Below, in pieces: positions 53,081 through 59,567 of a stretch of 59,567 bases of DNA. Source of the DNA: Phycisphaeraceae bacterium (GTDB lineage: Bacteria; Planctomycetota; Phycisphaerae; Phycisphaerales; Phycisphaeraceae). Made by a program: the position numbers and the translations under genes. How positions within the stretch are numbered: position 1 is the stretch's first letter; the number at the start of each line of letters is the position of its first letter. The stretch lies in contig JAJDCX010000058.1 of NCBI GenBank assembly GCA_029260615.1, positions 1 to 59,567 on the forward strand. Direction: 5' to 3'. Under the pieces are notes generated by a model. It was given only the letters and a program-made list of their open reading frames with translations. It was not told where the DNA came from and ran no database searches.

Positions 53081-56000
53081 TCATAGCTGCATCTTTTTGC
53101 TATCTCGGCGGGGACGCTGGAGCCTGGTCGCCCCCAACACCAAGAGCGCTAACAAGCTGCCGGGCTCAGGGACTACGACAGGCGGCGCCCCAGGAACACC
53201 GTTATTCCAATTCGTAAGGACAATGTTCAAATCTTCTGCGCCGACAAATCCATCGCCGGTGAAATCACCCGAAGCCAACACGCCTGGGCTCACGTTCAGA
53301 TTCCAGTTAATCAGAACGACGTTCAGATCATCGACTCCGACGAACCCGTCGCCGTCGAGGTCGCCTTCTAATACTGACTCGATGGTGACAGTCCCCGACA
53401 GGCTGTCGTACAGAAGTCCGAGGCTAACCCCCTGGAAATCGGTCAAACCCGTGACCGCGTCAAATGCGCCGGTCAACCCTCCGGTAGCGGTCACAATCTG
53501 AAACTGGTCACCGATCCCGGGGACGAACGGCAACTGGTTGCTGTCCAGCGCCTGGACAATATCTAGCGTTCCGTCGATCGCGACGGGTTCGGTAAGCACC
53601 AGGCGGTCATGGCGGGGACCGAAAAAACGTACCGAGCCCAACTGGACCTCAAGCGAGGCGGAATCGGCCGCGACATACGCCCCATCGATGGTCACCGTTG
53701 TGGTCCGATTGGGATCCCCCGGGCCAACAATCGACAGATTGCCTTGGTGAATAAATGTATCTACGGTGAATGTCCCGGAGGCGTTTAGTTGGCCATCTGC
53801 CTCGAGTGTCACTCCCGCGCCTAACAACGGTGTTGCGACTTGAGCCACCGAGGTGGTCCCAGAGGGGACCGTCAACACACCGTCCCCCAAGTTGATGTTG
53901 GCACTCCCTACCACACTCGCTGCAGCGTTCAATCCTTGAGTGAGGTTAATCGACTGCCCCGGCCCGGCTGTTACCGTACTATTCACATTCACGGACAATG
54001 GGGCTAGCAGCGTTAATTTCGGCCTTGGAGAAACAACCTCTAAGGTGTTGCCTGCCCCCAGGTGAATCGCGGCGTCGATAGGGCCCGCAGCGCTGATGAT
54101 GGACGGATTAGAACTGGTACCCGTCGCCCTGATCTCACCGGCGGAAAAACTGCCGTAGATCGTTGCGCTGCTCCCTCCGGGAACTGTCAGTGTTCCGTCC
54201 CCCAGATTCACAGACCCTACGGCCCCCAGAAACAACCCATTATCCAGATGAAGGTCTTGCCCGACCGGTGCCATGAGTGAGGCGCTACCCAAGACCGTCA
54301 CCGGGTCGTCAATGGTGCCCGCCGCGACGATCACCTGCCCGTTGCTCATCTGCAGGGTTGTTCCGTCCAGGTGAGCGGTATGCGGGCCGATCTGACCGAA
54401 CGCTGAAGGTGCTGATCCCAGGTCATGAACCACTAGGCCGTTGGCTATAACATCCAACGTGGCGTTGCCCGCGTTGGCAATAGCCAGCTCTCGGATGTCT
54501 GCGATGCCGCCACCGGTAAAGGCCAGCTGCCCCGTACCATTGTTAAAATCCAAGACTCCATCTACGCCCGAGGCGTCCCCCGCGATACGCGCTCCAACGG
54601 CAACTTCCAGCGTCCCGCCTTCCAACTCGTAGCGCCCTGTCTGATTGATCGACAGGGCATCTGTCACGCTGTGCGTGCCGCCTGTTTGCGTGACCACGCC
54701 CGTGCCGAACTGACCCAAGCCATCGGGTAGTATCCCGCCGATATTTACTTTCTTGCTTTGCAAGGTGCCGCCGGACAACTGGTAGGCGCCCTGCGCGTCC
54801 GGCCTCAGACCGACCTGCAGGTCGTCTACATTTACTAAACCTCCGGATTGATTCATTGCTCCGTTGCCGTCATGGCCCACCGTCAGGAAGTGCGAGCGTA
54901 CTTCCTCTGCGCCCAACACGTTCATCGTTCCATTGCTGCCGGGCTCTGCCGCGACCACGATGCTCAACGCCTGAAGCCGAGACTGCGCACCGGAAATGCT
55001 GTACGTCCCGTCGCTCCCGGCGGCCTTGCCAACCACCAGCAGGCCCTCGAGGGTGTGGGTCCCACCGGTCTGGGTGAACGCCCCCTCGCCTTGATATCCG
55101 ATGTAAGCCCGCTTGGCGGTGATTTGCCCTGATCCGAGGCTCGCTTCACCGCGGGTTTGAACTTCGGCCCCGAGATATAAAGTGTCGGCGAGCTCCAAGC
55201 TACCGCCTTGAACATTCACGGCAGCGAACGAACCACCCGGCAGTGCCGAACCGACAAAAAGGTCGTTGCCCTGCGCGACCCCGGCGGTAACCTGCACGGC
55301 CGCCGGTTGATCGATCGCCACCGTGTCAGAAGAAGTCGGCAAGACCCCGGCTTGCCAGTTCGCGGCCACAGACCAATCCCCGGAGGCCGCCGAATTCCAC
55401 TGGGCTGTTGCGGCTGGCACCGTGCTGTTACCCGCAAAGGTGAAGCTTGGGATTACTTGCGCAATCGCTGTTTGATATCGGGCGACGTCGCTATGCTCAT
55501 TGGTGCCGAATAATCGCCAATCCCAGCCGTCACGCACCCAACTCGCGCTGCCCGAATCGCCAGCCTCCCCTGTGGAAAGGTACTTGGGAGCCAATTGGGG
55601 GTCGATACCCGAAGTTAGCTTATTAAATCTCTCGCCTTGACCTGCTGGGGAGATACGCTGCGTGATCACCTGTGTTCCCCAGCGCAATTGGGCACGTTCC
55701 CCGTCATTGACATCGCCGAACCCACCGATGGTTGTGGTCATTCCCTGTAAAGGGTATTGCATCGGCTTAGGCGTCTGGACCCCAGGGGCTGTGACCGGCA
55801 CGCCGTTCTCGTCCGCCAAATCCAAGAGGAAGAAGTTACTATCGATCCGGACGCTGCCGCTGCCGACGTAATAAGGGGCTTCATCTACAAAAATCAGTTT
55901 CCCTTCCGGGTACGGGTTTTCCAAGAAGCCCGTAAAATGCCCGTGCGAGTTAAGCCATTGCCCATCAAACATGATGCCCGATCCGCTGTGGGCGTTGGCC

Positions 56001-56173
56001 GGTCCCGCCGACATCAACGTTGCATCCTCGGGGATCAACAGGTCTGCTGGCACCCCTCCTGACAGCGGGTACTTGTCGGCCGGGTTGACAGGCTCGAGCG
56101 CCAACGCTGTCCCCGACAACACCATCGATACTGCGCAGAAACACGGCAACCCAAAAAAAGAATTACTCTTCAT
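53081..56173 (-). CDS. Secreted protease-like, beta-repeat, dockerin and PEP-CTERM protein
   Basis: The 1030-aa protein begins with a signal peptide (residues 1-26, ALALE). Residues about 50-235 look like a trypsin-like domain with TGEAGDSGSASW (candidate Ser207); candidate His77/His79 occur in LNSHGHF and an Asp in LLDLAD. Residues 260-890 are autotransporter-like beta-helix repeats (GGSLELADTLYLGAEVQTRG is typical; many TQTGGTHT-type units). Two dockerin-like calcium loops follow (DLDGDGFVGVDDLNVVL and FTGDGFVGAEDLNIVL). The end is VVPEPGSLLALLVLGA plus a basic tail, the PEP-CTERM sorting signal. GGAGG precedes the ATG, and a promoter is at 56228-56256. It is likely exported and anchored or processed by an exosortase. 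Confidence 0.88.
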   Translation of the reverse strand: MKSNSFFGLPCFCAVSMVLSGTALALEPVNPADKYPLSGGVPADLLIPEDATLMSAGPANAHSGSGIMFDGQWLNSHGHFTGFLENPYPEGKLIFVDEAPYYVGSGSVRIDSNFFLLDLADENGVPVTAPGVQTPKPMQYPLQGMTTTIGGFGDVNDGERAQLRWGTQVITQRISPAGQGERFNKLTSGIDPQLAPKYLSTGEAGDSGSASWVRDGWDWRLFGTNEHSDVARYQTAIAQVIPSFTFAGNSTVPAATAQWNSAASGDWSVAANWQAGVLPTSSDTVAIDQPAAVQVTAGVAQGNDLFVGSALPGGSFAAVNVQGGSLELADTLYLGAEVQTRGEASLGSGQITAKRAYIGYQGEGAFTQTGGTHTLEGLLVVGKAAGSDGTYSISGAQSRLQALSIVVAAEPGSNGTMNVLGAEEVRSHFLTVGHDGNGAMNQSGGLVNVDDLQVGLRPDAQGAYQLSGGTLQSKKVNIGGILPDGLGQFGTGVVTQTGGTHSVTDALSINQTGRYELEGGTLEVAVGARIAGDASGVDGVLDFNNGTGQLAFTGGGIADIRELAIANAGNATLDVIANGLVVHDLGSAPSAFGQIGPHTAHLDGTTLQMSNGQVIVAAGTIDDPVTVLGSASLMAPVGQDLHLDNGLFLGAVGSVNLGDGTLTVPGGSSATIYGSFSAGEIRATGTSSNPSIISAAGPIDAAIHLGAGNTLEVVSPRPKLTLLAPLSVNVNSTVTAGPGQSINLTQGLNAAASVVGSANINLGDGVLTVPSGTTSVAQVATPLLGAGVTLEADGQLNASGTFTVDTFIHQGNLSIVGPGDPNRTTTVTIDGAYVAADSASLEVQLGSVRFFGPRHDRLVLTEPVAIDGTLDIVQALDSNQLPFVPGIGDQFQIVTATGGLTGAFDAVTGLTDFQGVSLGLLYDSLSGTVTIESVLEGDLDGDGFVGVDDLNVVLINWNLNVSPGVLASGDFTGDGFVGAEDLNIVLTNWNNGVPGAPPVVVPEPGSLLALLVLGATRLQRPRRDSKKMQL

Positions 56174-56227
56174 CTGTATGATTCCTCCGGTTAAAGTAGA
56201 AAGCGAACCCCTTTTTCAATGAGTAAC

Positions 56228-56256
56228 AACCTAACCCGCAGCAAGAGGCAAGTCAA
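56228..56256 (-). promoter_or_regulatory. Predicted promoter of the PEP-CTERM gene
   Basis: On the minus strand TTGACT (56251-56256) and TAGGTT (56228-56233) are 17 bp apart. The predicted leader is about 50 nt and contains GGAGGA nine bases before the start codon. The surrounding 56174-56560 is AT-rich and otherwise empty. Confidence 0.55.
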
Positions 56257-56679
56257 TAGATATTTAACTTGATGAGACAATTAATTTGAATCGGACTCCC
56301 GGTGTTATTGCATAATTCGCTTGAACTGATTTTATTGTCGTGACACGGTGCGATTCTATTTGCGCGATTTCTGTAAGAAGCAATGGCTTTCCAGTGTCAT
56401 CGCCGTAGGGAGCGGGCGGGCCGGGTGGTTATGAAATAAAATTCCTGGCATCCCCCAATGCCTAACATATTATTTCGTTTTTTAGCAATCGTTCTCCCCG
56501 GCCAACTCACCAGTCGAAAGTGAAACGATTAACTCTGATGCCTGATCATGTCATTGCGTAATATGTGCCTATGTGCAAAGAATCCAACATCGTCGGCATG
56601 GCCTGGGTTGACACGGTCTGTGACGGCGATAACCTTACCCACTTGACTGGTTTGCCCCCGGCGTCCGGGGCGGCCGTAA

Positions 56680-56752
56680 GGCCAGGTAGCTCAGTTGGTA
56701 GAGCACTGCATTGAAAATGCAGGTGTCGGCGGTTCAAGTCCGCCCCTGGCCA
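56680..56752 (+). tRNA. tRNA-Phe (GAA)
   Basis: Acceptor arms GGCCAGG (56680-56686) and CCTGGCC (56745-56751) pair fully, with discriminator A at 56752. The D arm GCTC...GAGC, the anticodon stem CTGCA/TGCAG with loop TTGAAAA (anticodon GAA at 56713-56715), and the T arm GGCGG-TTCAAGT-CCGCC are all canonical. The 3' CCA is not encoded. A run of six T follows and may act as terminator. Confidence 0.97.
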
Positions 56753-56869
56753 TTTTTTCATTTCTGGATCTGCTTCTCGGGGAAGTTGCAAGCGGGCAGG
56801 ACACCCAAAAGAAAAGTGTTTTACCAGGACCGCCGGATGCGCAGGCATAAGGTCCACGCGCCTAGTACA

Positions 56870-56940
56870 GCCCTGATAATCCTGTCCATCCTATCTAGAC
56901 TTTTTGACTTGCTCTGCGTCCTGTGTGTTCTGCGATAAAT
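56870..56940. repeat. Remnant of a widespread dispersed sequence
   Basis: The stretch containing AATCCTGTCCATCCTATCTA and CTCTGCGTCCTGTGTGTTCT resembles a short non-coding sequence that I know to recur in many planctomycete and other bacterial genomes, where it creates spurious LCVLCVL reading frames. Only one copy is in the window, so the assignment rests on memory. Confidence 0.4.
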
Positions 56941-57130
56941 CTGCGTTTCTTATTCTTCATGTCAGTAATCAGAATTCAGGCCTCACGATTTTCCGGCGGT
57001 AACGGCAGGCGCGGGGTCAGCGGGACCGGGTCGAGCCCACGTCCTGTGATCCGTCATCTAGCCGGGACGGTCCGCTACCAAGGCCCCGTCCCCGGCCCCC
57101 CGAAGCTTGGATGAAGTTCATCTGTTGCTA

Positions 57131-57355
57131 TGGGGTGACGGTTCCCGCCACGGTCCCACGGCCGGAGGCCATGGGCTTTTGGGGGAAATTGGGGGCAGCC
57201 CTCGAGTCCCGGTCCTTTTAATCTTTGGATGCTCGGGGTAGCTGTCGATCGTCGCCGTGAGGTTGTCGGCAGGCGCTCCCGGTCCCCGGATATTAGTCCA
57301 AGAATAAGTTGCGCCTCCACTCTTGGGCGTTGCGACGGATTTGTGCGCACAAAGG
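57131..57355. repeat. Dispersed direct repeat, right copy
   Basis: Second copy of the left-edge repeat (see 1-205), in the same orientation and 57 kb away. Block one is 57131-57273; block two is 57312-57355, ending in the palindrome TTTGTGCGCACAAA (57340-57353). A further perfect TTTGTGCGCACAAA lies at 57453-57466. It occupies the non-coding space between tRNA-Phe and the O-antigen-ligase-like gene. Confidence 0.85.
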
Positions 57356-57479
57356 TGGTTTCAGGTGGGCGGTGTTTGCGTGTAAGTCCAGGCGGGGTCG
57401 GGAGGTGAGAAAATATGAATTAGTTGGAATTTTAGTTTTGAAATAGGGTGTTTTTGTGCGCACAAATGTGACAGGAGGG

Positions 57480-57530
57480 AGGTGAACCGCGAAGGGGCGA
57501 AGATCGCGAAGGAAGAGGCGAGGCGGAATC
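57480..57530. repeat. GCGAAGG-type low-complexity intergenic sequence
   Basis: The purine-rich run with repeated GCGAAG units (around 57487-57515) resembles the dispersed CACGAAGG family found in planctomycete intergenic DNA. It creates a spurious frame. It lies just after the stop codon of the O-antigen-ligase-like gene. Confidence 0.35.
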
Positions 57531-57564
57531 ACAGAGGCCCCCTGGATGATTCACCTGAACAGGC

Positions 57565-58953
57565 TTACACCACCTTGGGCGGTTCGCAAGTGAGTCTATT
57601 GACTTCATGCTCTGCGATTCTGGGGAGTGCAAAGGCGATCCCCGCCAGGAGCCAGAGATGGAAGACAAGCCCGGTGTCCAGGAACAATGATGAGATAAGG
57701 AAGCTATAGAGGCCGAGGGCCACCGATGCCATGACCAGCGCCTGGTCGGGTAGGCCTGCTTTGATGAGCTTCTTTTGAGCGAGGTGCATCCTTCGGCAGA
57801 AGACGAGGAGGAAGGTGGCGAACGCTGTGATCCCCAGCAGGCCGGTCTCGGCTGCGACGGCTAGGTAGTGGTTGTGGGCGACGCGGACGATATTTTTATT
57901 GGGGTCGATATTGAGTTCGCGTGCGTAGGTGGGGTAGTGATGGCGGAAGTTGTAGGGCCCAACGCCCAGGAGGGGGTGGTCCTTAAACATCTTGAGCCCG
58001 ACGATCGCGGCACTGAGTCGGCCACGGAAGCCGATTTCCTGTGCCAGTTTTTGGGTGGGCTGCCACTGCCCGTCTTTGGGAAGGAAGCTGCCGAACGTGG
58101 ACATGCGTGTGGCAAAGTGTGCGGGCATGAGCAGGGTCGCGGCGACGAGTAGTGCGCATGTGAAGGCAACTGCTGAACGTCTTGGCCGATACTTCACGGC
58201 GAATATGCCCAGCATCACAAGCACGGCCAGCATGGCGACCAGCCCGCCCCTGGAGTAGGTAAACATGACTGTGAGGATGCACGCCAGGGCGGTCCAGAAC
58301 AGTGTGGCGATCAGGATCGGTTTGCGCGCCTGCCACAGCCCGACCACCGCCAAGGGTATCAGGACAATGATCGTCTGCGCGTAGTAGTTGGGGTCTCCGA
58401 TCACGCTTGTGCTGCGGTAGATATGGTGGCCCTGGGGGAAGGCTTTGTAGGTGATTTGGCCGAAGGACGCGTAGCTCTGGTCATGCGTGCCTGTCCACTG
58501 CTGCAGGACGCTGATGGTACCCATCACCAGCCCGGCGAACAGCATGGCCGCGATCGCGCGGCGAAGAGATTTCATCGTTTGGCAGAGGGAGATCACGAGC
58601 AAGAGGATCGTCGCGCCCTTGGCGGTGCCGAAGATCATGCGGGCGGATTCATGCGTGTCGTTGGCTTGCGTGGTGCAGATCACACACACGAGCAGGTAAA
58701 GACTGACCAATACCATCGGCACCTTCCATCCGGTCGGTCTCCAAGCGGTGGTGACTACACGGAGCCCAAGTGCCAGCAGGATAATGCCTGCCAACACCAG
58801 GCCGGTCCCGCGGAGGGCCAGTTGATTCCACAGGAGATCGGGTGCACGAAACGAGATCGCCAGCACCAGGATGACCAGTGCCCGGTCGCCTTTGAGGACA
58901 AGCCCCCAGAGCGTCGCGGTGATTCGCGTTAGTGCGGTGGGCTGATGCGTCAT
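57565..58953 (-). CDS. O-antigen ligase / Wzy-like membrane protein
   Basis: The 462-aa protein has about 11 hydrophobic helices and the Wzy_C-type core: MFTYSRGGLVAMLAVLVMLG, DHPLLGVGPYNFRHHYPTYA, and VAHNHYLAVAAETGLLGITA. Such enzymes join lipid-linked glycans to lipid A-like cores or polymerise surface polysaccharide. No other glycan gene is in the region, so its acceptor is unknown. It is smaller than the ligase-like protein at 24253-26727 and lacks the helical tail, so the two are separate subfamilies rather than recent duplicates. Confidence 0.9.
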   Translation of the reverse strand: MTHQPTALTRITATLWGLVLKGDRALVILVLAISFRAPDLLWNQLALRGTGLVLAGIILLALGLRVVTTAWRPTGWKVPMVLVSLYLLVCVICTTQANDTHESARMIFGTAKGATILLLVISLCQTMKSLRRAIAAMLFAGLVMGTISVLQQWTGTHDQSYASFGQITYKAFPQGHHIYRSTSVIGDPNYYAQTIIVLIPLAVVGLWQARKPILIATLFWTALACILTVMFTYSRGGLVAMLAVLVMLGIFAVKYRPRRSAVAFTCALLVAATLLMPAHFATRMSTFGSFLPKDGQWQPTQKLAQEIGFRGRLSAAIVGLKMFKDHPLLGVGPYNFRHHYPTYARELNIDPNKNIVRVAHNHYLAVAAETGLLGITAFATFLLVFCRRMHLAQKKLIKAGLPDQALVMASVALGLYSFLISSLFLDTGLVFHLWLLAGIAFALPRIAEHEVNRLTCEPPKVV

Positions 58954-59222
58954 GATGCGTTGGGATTGGCGGCGATGTGCGTTGCCGATGGTTTATCGGC
59001 TCAGGCGTACATATGGGATGGATTCTGTGGCAATCACGGAACGTACGGGGACACGGTGTGGGTTTCACCGCTAGTGGGAAAGAGTCGCAGAACCTGCCAC
59101 CAACACCGGACACTTCAGACGCCAGTATAACGAGTCGCTGGAAAAATCTGGGTTAGCGGGTCAAACCCTGAAAACGTGCAAAATTCAAGCGAAACGGTGG
59201 TCGGGCAGGCGGGGTATGCCTA

Positions 59223-59250
59223 TTGGCCGGTGTATGGGTTAGGATATATT
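59223..59250 (+). promoter_or_regulatory. Predicted promoter of micro-peptide and aldolase
   Basis: TTGGCC (59223-59228) and TATATT (59245-59250) are 16 bp apart. Transcription would start near 59257, giving a leader of about 60 nt. Confidence 0.55.
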
Positions 59251-59315
59251 GAGCAGGTCTGTCCTGCGTGTGCTGTTCCCTCCGTGTGGGCAACCCAAAT
59301 TCAAGGGGTTTTTTG

Positions 59316-59429
59316 ATGGTGATAGCGTTTAAGGGTTTTCTTACGGCCGTGATGACCGCATTCATCTTGGGCTTACTTTGTCCTACTGCGGCGTTGGCGG
59401 TGATCCCTAAAGAGCCCTCCTCGAAATAA
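59316..59429 (+). CDS. 37-aa signal-peptide-like micro-protein
   Basis: ATG 59316 opens a 37-codon frame reading MVIAFKGFLTAVMTAFILGL, then LCPTAALAVIPKEPSSK. It looks like a secretory signal peptide with an Ala-x-Ala-type cleavage site (ALA) and only about nine mature residues. AAGGGG lies seven bases upstream. Its stop TAA overlaps the aldolase ATG (TAATG), so translation of the next gene is probably coupled. It could be a regulatory leader peptide, a secreted peptide, or a decayed exported protein. Confidence 0.55.
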   Translation: MVIAFKGFLTAVMTAFILGLLCPTAALAVIPKEPSSK

Positions 59430-59567
59430 TGCAGACCCCACTTAGGATTCTCAAAGAGCAGATGTGCGAGGTCGGGCGACGGATCTGGCAGCGCGGTTTC
59501 TGTGCGGGTAACGAGGGGAACCACTCGGTGCGGCTGGGGCCGGATCGGTTTATTTGCACGCCCAGCG
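59429..59567 (+). CDS. Class II aldolase/adducin-family protein (5' part only)
   Basis: The first 46 codons are in the window (MQTPLRILKEQMCEVGRRIW, then QRGFCAGNEGNHSVRLGPDR). The AGNEGNHSVRL block is typical of the class II aldolase N-terminus, where Asn of the GNxS motif contributes to phosphate binding. Fuculose-, rhamnulose- and methylthioribulose-type enzymes share it, so the substrate cannot be stated. No separate Shine-Dalgarno is seen, which fits coupling to the micro-protein upstream. The gene runs off the right end. Confidence 0.85.
   Translation, partial: MQTPLRILKEQMCEVGRRIWQRGFCAGNEGNHSVRLGPDRFICTPS

Noticed and set aside
56546..56857. Minus-strand frame containing GADLNRRHLHFQCSALPTELPG-type sequence
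   Set aside because: It is the antisense reading of the tRNA-Phe gene, a known source of spurious proteins.
57482..57709. 75-codon plus-strand frame
   Set aside because: Arises from the GCGAAGG-type run and the antisense of the O-antigen-ligase-like gene end.

Overview
The window looks like chromosomal DNA of a GC-rich planctomycete, most likely class Phycisphaerae. That placement is inference from gene content. It rests on a secreted protein with a GDSG protease-like domain, dockerin repeats and a PEP-CTERM tail, on membrane proteins ending in CGYDLRG-type zinc ribbons, on a B12-dependent ribonucleotide reductase (NrdJ), on SpoIVB/S55-type and beta-propeller secreted proteins, and on an rpmH gene detached from rnpA/dnaA. 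No phage, plasmid, transposase, CRISPR array or recognised defence operon is visible; most of the window is housekeeping DNA.

Layout. 1-2534: a dispersed repeat, an AT-rich two-gene island bounded by a 25-bp perfect inverted repeat, and a truncated DUF4838-like fragment. 2535-5635: small envelope proteins, a rhodanese-like lipoprotein, a class C beta-lactamase-like hydrolase and YqgE. 5801-9323: nuoD-nuoE-small ORF-nuoF, the NADH-input part of complex I, without the other nuo genes. 9468-16076: queG, a TPR glycosyltransferase-like membrane protein, a zinc-ribbon protein, fabI, rpsD and a GNAT acetyltransferase. 16077-16667: a possible structured RNA ending at a strong terminator. 16668-24234: coaD, a metallo-beta-lactamase relative, an M20 peptidase, ilvD, a membrane zinc-ribbon protein, pcm, a TetR regulator and ispE. 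24253-36941: an O-antigen-ligase-like protein, a LacI regulator, nrdJ, an AT-rich orphan, dcd, an NrnA-like DHH protein, ribF and rnc. 37124-46264: an S55-like protein, a beta-propeller, rpmH, eno, a VOC protein, membrane proteins and a nitroreductase. 46251-50249: arsC, dinG and an SLC13/DASS transporter. 50450-52846: rplK-rplA-rplJ-rplL, with neither nusG upstream nor rpoB downstream. 53081-59567: the 1030-aa PEP-CTERM protein, tRNA-Phe, a repeat-rich intergenic region that includes a second copy of the left-edge repeat, an O-antigen-ligase-like protein, and a secreted micro-peptide coupled to the start of a class II aldolase.

The most interesting non-gene signals are four. First, at least seven genes have a TANNNT -10 hexamer ending only 6-7 nt before the start codon and no usable Shine-Dalgarno, which predicts leaderless mRNAs. 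Second, short tandem repeats built on CCGGGG with a 9- or 12-bp period are inserted in frame in unrelated proteins. Third, a ~200-bp direct repeat with a variable core and TGTGCGCACA palindromes occurs at both ends of the window. Fourth, an AT-rich island is bounded by the inverted repeat. Nothing here proves a new multi-gene system; the candidates most worth testing are the left island, the small ORF inside the nuo cluster and the structured RNA upstream of the GNAT gene.
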